A stretch of 64,000 nt of DNA, from the NCBI RefSeq assembly GCF_002742625.1, contig NZ_PEBF01000002.1, positions 62,001 through 126,000 on the forward strand, in the 5' to 3' direction. Under the pieces are notes generated by a model. It saw nothing but the letters and a program-made list of their open reading frames with translations. It had not been told where the DNA came from and searched no databases. A program made the position numbers and the translations under genes. Shown in pieces: positions 62,561 to 64,000 of the stretch. The stretch is from Caulobacter sp. FWC2. GTDB lineage: Bacteria; Pseudomonadota; Alphaproteobacteria; Caulobacterales; Caulobacteraceae. Positions within the stretch are counted from its first letter, which is position 1. Each line of letters starts with the position of its first letter.

Positions 62561-64000
62561 ATGACCGCGACCCTGCCGTTGTTCGCCCCTTCCCAGGCCG
62601 ACACCGCCGCCAACCTCCTGTCCGCCGCCCGGGCCTTGGCCGCCCAGCTGAATCGATCGCGGGTGCTCGATCGCAAGCTCGTCTCCGGCGTCATGACCAC
62701 CACCTTCGGCGCGTCCGACGTCGACGGCGCCTGGTCCTGGCGCGACGCCTACGACGCTATCGAGGCGGCATTGGTGCTGCAGATCCGCCGTCTGGCCCCG
62801 CAGGTTGCGCGCCTGGAGGACGCCCCGGCCGAGATCTGCGCCCTGCTGGCCAGCCTTTCGGCCCTGACCCCGACACAGAGCCGGCGCTCGGAAGAGCAGG
62901 TTGCCCTGGACCAGTTTTCCACGCCGCCGGAGCTTGGGGCCCTGGCTGTCCTGGCCGCCCAGGTGCGGCTGGGCGACAAGGTCTTGGAGCCGTCCGCCGG
63001 CACAGGGCTTCTTGCGGTTCTGGCCGAGGTCTGCGGGGCGCACCTGACGCTCAACGAGCTGTCGAGCGGCCGCGCGGGTTTGCTAGATGGCCTTTTCGCC
63101 CAGGTTCCGCGCACCCGCCACGACGCGGTCCATCTCAAGGATCTCCTCGAACCCTCCGGCTCCTTCGACGCCGTGGTGCTCAATCCGCCATTCCAGGCGC
63201 TGGGCTCCCACCTGGACGCGGCGATCGAGGTCCTGGCCGAGGGCGGGCGCCTTTCGGCGATCGTCCCGGCGCGACTTTTCGACGACCAGGCGGCGCTCAA
63301 GCGGCTGTCGCGCCAGGGCGCGATCGTCGCGCGCATCGCGTTCCCGGCCCGCGCCTATGCGGGCCAGGGAACTTCGGTGGAGACTGGGTTGCTGGTGGTC
63401 GATCGCGGCGTGGCCGTCGCCCCCTCCCCCGTCATCGCCGCCGAGACCCTCGCCGATGCGGCCAAGGCCGCCGCTGCGCTCGCGGCGCGCGCCAGCGCCA
63501 AGCCCCGGCGCTTCGTCAGCGTGGCGCAGGTCTCGGTGCTGGCGCCGCGCGCGCGCTCCCTGGCCGCACCGGCCGGACGTCTCTCCCTGATCAATGAAAC
63601 CGAACCGCTCGACTATCGGGTCGTCGACTGGACGGGCGAAGGCCAGGATGTCGGCCTCTACCAGGCCTATCGCCTGGGGCGGATCGCCATCGACCGGGCC
63701 GCTCCCCACCCTTCGGCCCTGGTGGAGTCGCGGCCCATGGCCTCGGTGGCGCCGCCGGCCCCGACCTACCGGCCGATCCTGCCCTCGCGTCTCCTGGCCG
63801 AACGCCGGCTGTCCGACGCCCAGCTGGAGACGGTGATCTACGCCGGCGAGGCCCATGCGGCGATGCTGCCGGGCGCCTGGAAGATCTCCGACGCGCCACA
63901 CATCGCCCTGTCGGTCGGCGCCGACACGCCCGAAGCGGTGCATTTCCGGCGCGGGTTCTTCCTGGGTGACGGCACCGGCTGCGGCAAGGGCCGTCAGATC
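62561..64000 (+). CDS. Methyltransferase/strawberry-notch-type helicase, N-terminal part (cut by window edge)
   Basis: 480 codons from ATG 62561 to the window edge with no stop. Residues about 100-220 have an N6-adenine-methyltransferase fold: VALDQFSTPPELG, LEPSAGTGLLAVLAE (SAM site) and VVLNPPFQALGS (NPPF catalytic motif). At the right end GFFLGDGTGCGKGRQI is the P-loop start of the strawberry-notch/SF2 helicase domain found in large plasmid and phage proteins of about 1,400 residues. It probably handles plasmid DNA, with modification and unwinding in one chain; the rest lies beyond the window. Confidence 0.8.
   Translation, partial: MTATLPLFAPSQADTAANLLSAARALAAQLNRSRVLDRKLVSGVMTTTFGASDVDGAWSWRDAYDAIEAALVLQIRRLAPQVARLEDAPAEICALLASLSALTPTQSRRSEEQVALDQFSTPPELGALAVLAAQVRLGDKVLEPSAGTGLLAVLAEVCGAHLTLNELSSGRAGLLDGLFAQVPRTRHDAVHLKDLLEPSGSFDAVVLNPPFQALGSHLDAAIEVLAEGGRLSAIVPARLFDDQAALKRLSRQGAIVARIAFPARAYAGQGTSVETGLLVVDRGVAVAPSPVIAAETLADAAKAAAALAARASAKPRRFVSVAQVSVLAPRARSLAAPAGRLSLINETEPLDYRVVDWTGEGQDVGLYQAYRLGRIAIDRAAPHPSALVESRPMASVAPPAPTYRPILPSRLLAERRLSDAQLETVIYAGEAHAAMLPGAWKISDAPHIALSVGADTPEAVHFRRGFFLGDGTGCGKGRQI

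Noticed and set aside
1..64000. CRISPR arrays, tRNA or rRNA genes
   Set aside because: No regularly spaced direct repeats and no cloverleaf-type or rRNA sequence was recognised on reading both strands.

Overview
The window is GC-rich DNA with alphaproteobacterial gene content, most likely from Caulobacterales (Caulobacter or Phenylobacterium-like). The evidence is the DnaB-like remnant, a TonB-receptor tail, PAS-type sensor kinases and a RepC-type plasmid initiator next to a trb transfer cluster. A RepC replicon beside trb, ParB, Toprim and strawberry-notch-like genes suggests a large plasmid or an integrated conjugative element. The left two thirds is a dense defence/accessory island. No tRNA, rRNA or CRISPR array was seen.

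Layout. 1-1481: a sensor histidine kinase running off the left edge. 2067-3469: a decayed dnaB copy joined to a TonB-dependent receptor tail. 3560-11335 (minus): a putative defence operon made of a membrane protein, a Cap4/DUF4297-like nuclease reading into a giant STAND NTPase with one frameshift between them, and a small partner. 11436-16583: two metallo-beta-lactamase-fold proteins and several uncharacterised genes. 16724-17491: an in-frame scar joining the 5' part of trbB to the 3' part of a DUF2274 gene. 18053-21539: an AAA ATPase plus subtilisin-like protease pair matching the IetAS defence system. 21794-23352: an unknown gene pair. 23905-30356: three consecutive GHKL-ATPase / STAS-like (DUF4325) modules, two with a small membrane protein; the middle ATPase gene is split by an IS3-family element at 26387-27661. 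30756-34652 (minus): a second nuclease-STAND protein. 34811-40939: TerB-domain protein, ATPase and helicase matching the Shango system. 41161-46058 (minus): SbcCD and a small partner.

From about 46.2 kb the plasmid backbone begins: gene remnants, two small LuxR-type HTH regulators, two unknown genes, then trbC-D-E-(small)-J-K-L-F-G-I (48897-57462) without trbB or traG. A ribbon-helix-helix gene follows, then a lone repC preceded by a leftward terminator that could belong to a counter-transcript RNA, a Toprim protein, a ParB-like protein and the start of a methyltransferase/helicase of the strawberry-notch type.

How the genes work together. At least four, perhaps five, separate anti-mobile-element systems appear to sit on one conjugative/plasmid backbone. 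The least explained part is the triplicated GHKL-ATPase/STAS-like module array. Its layout resembles the SpoIIAB/SpoIIAA partner-switch logic coupled to membrane proteins, and it is the best candidate here for an undescribed system.
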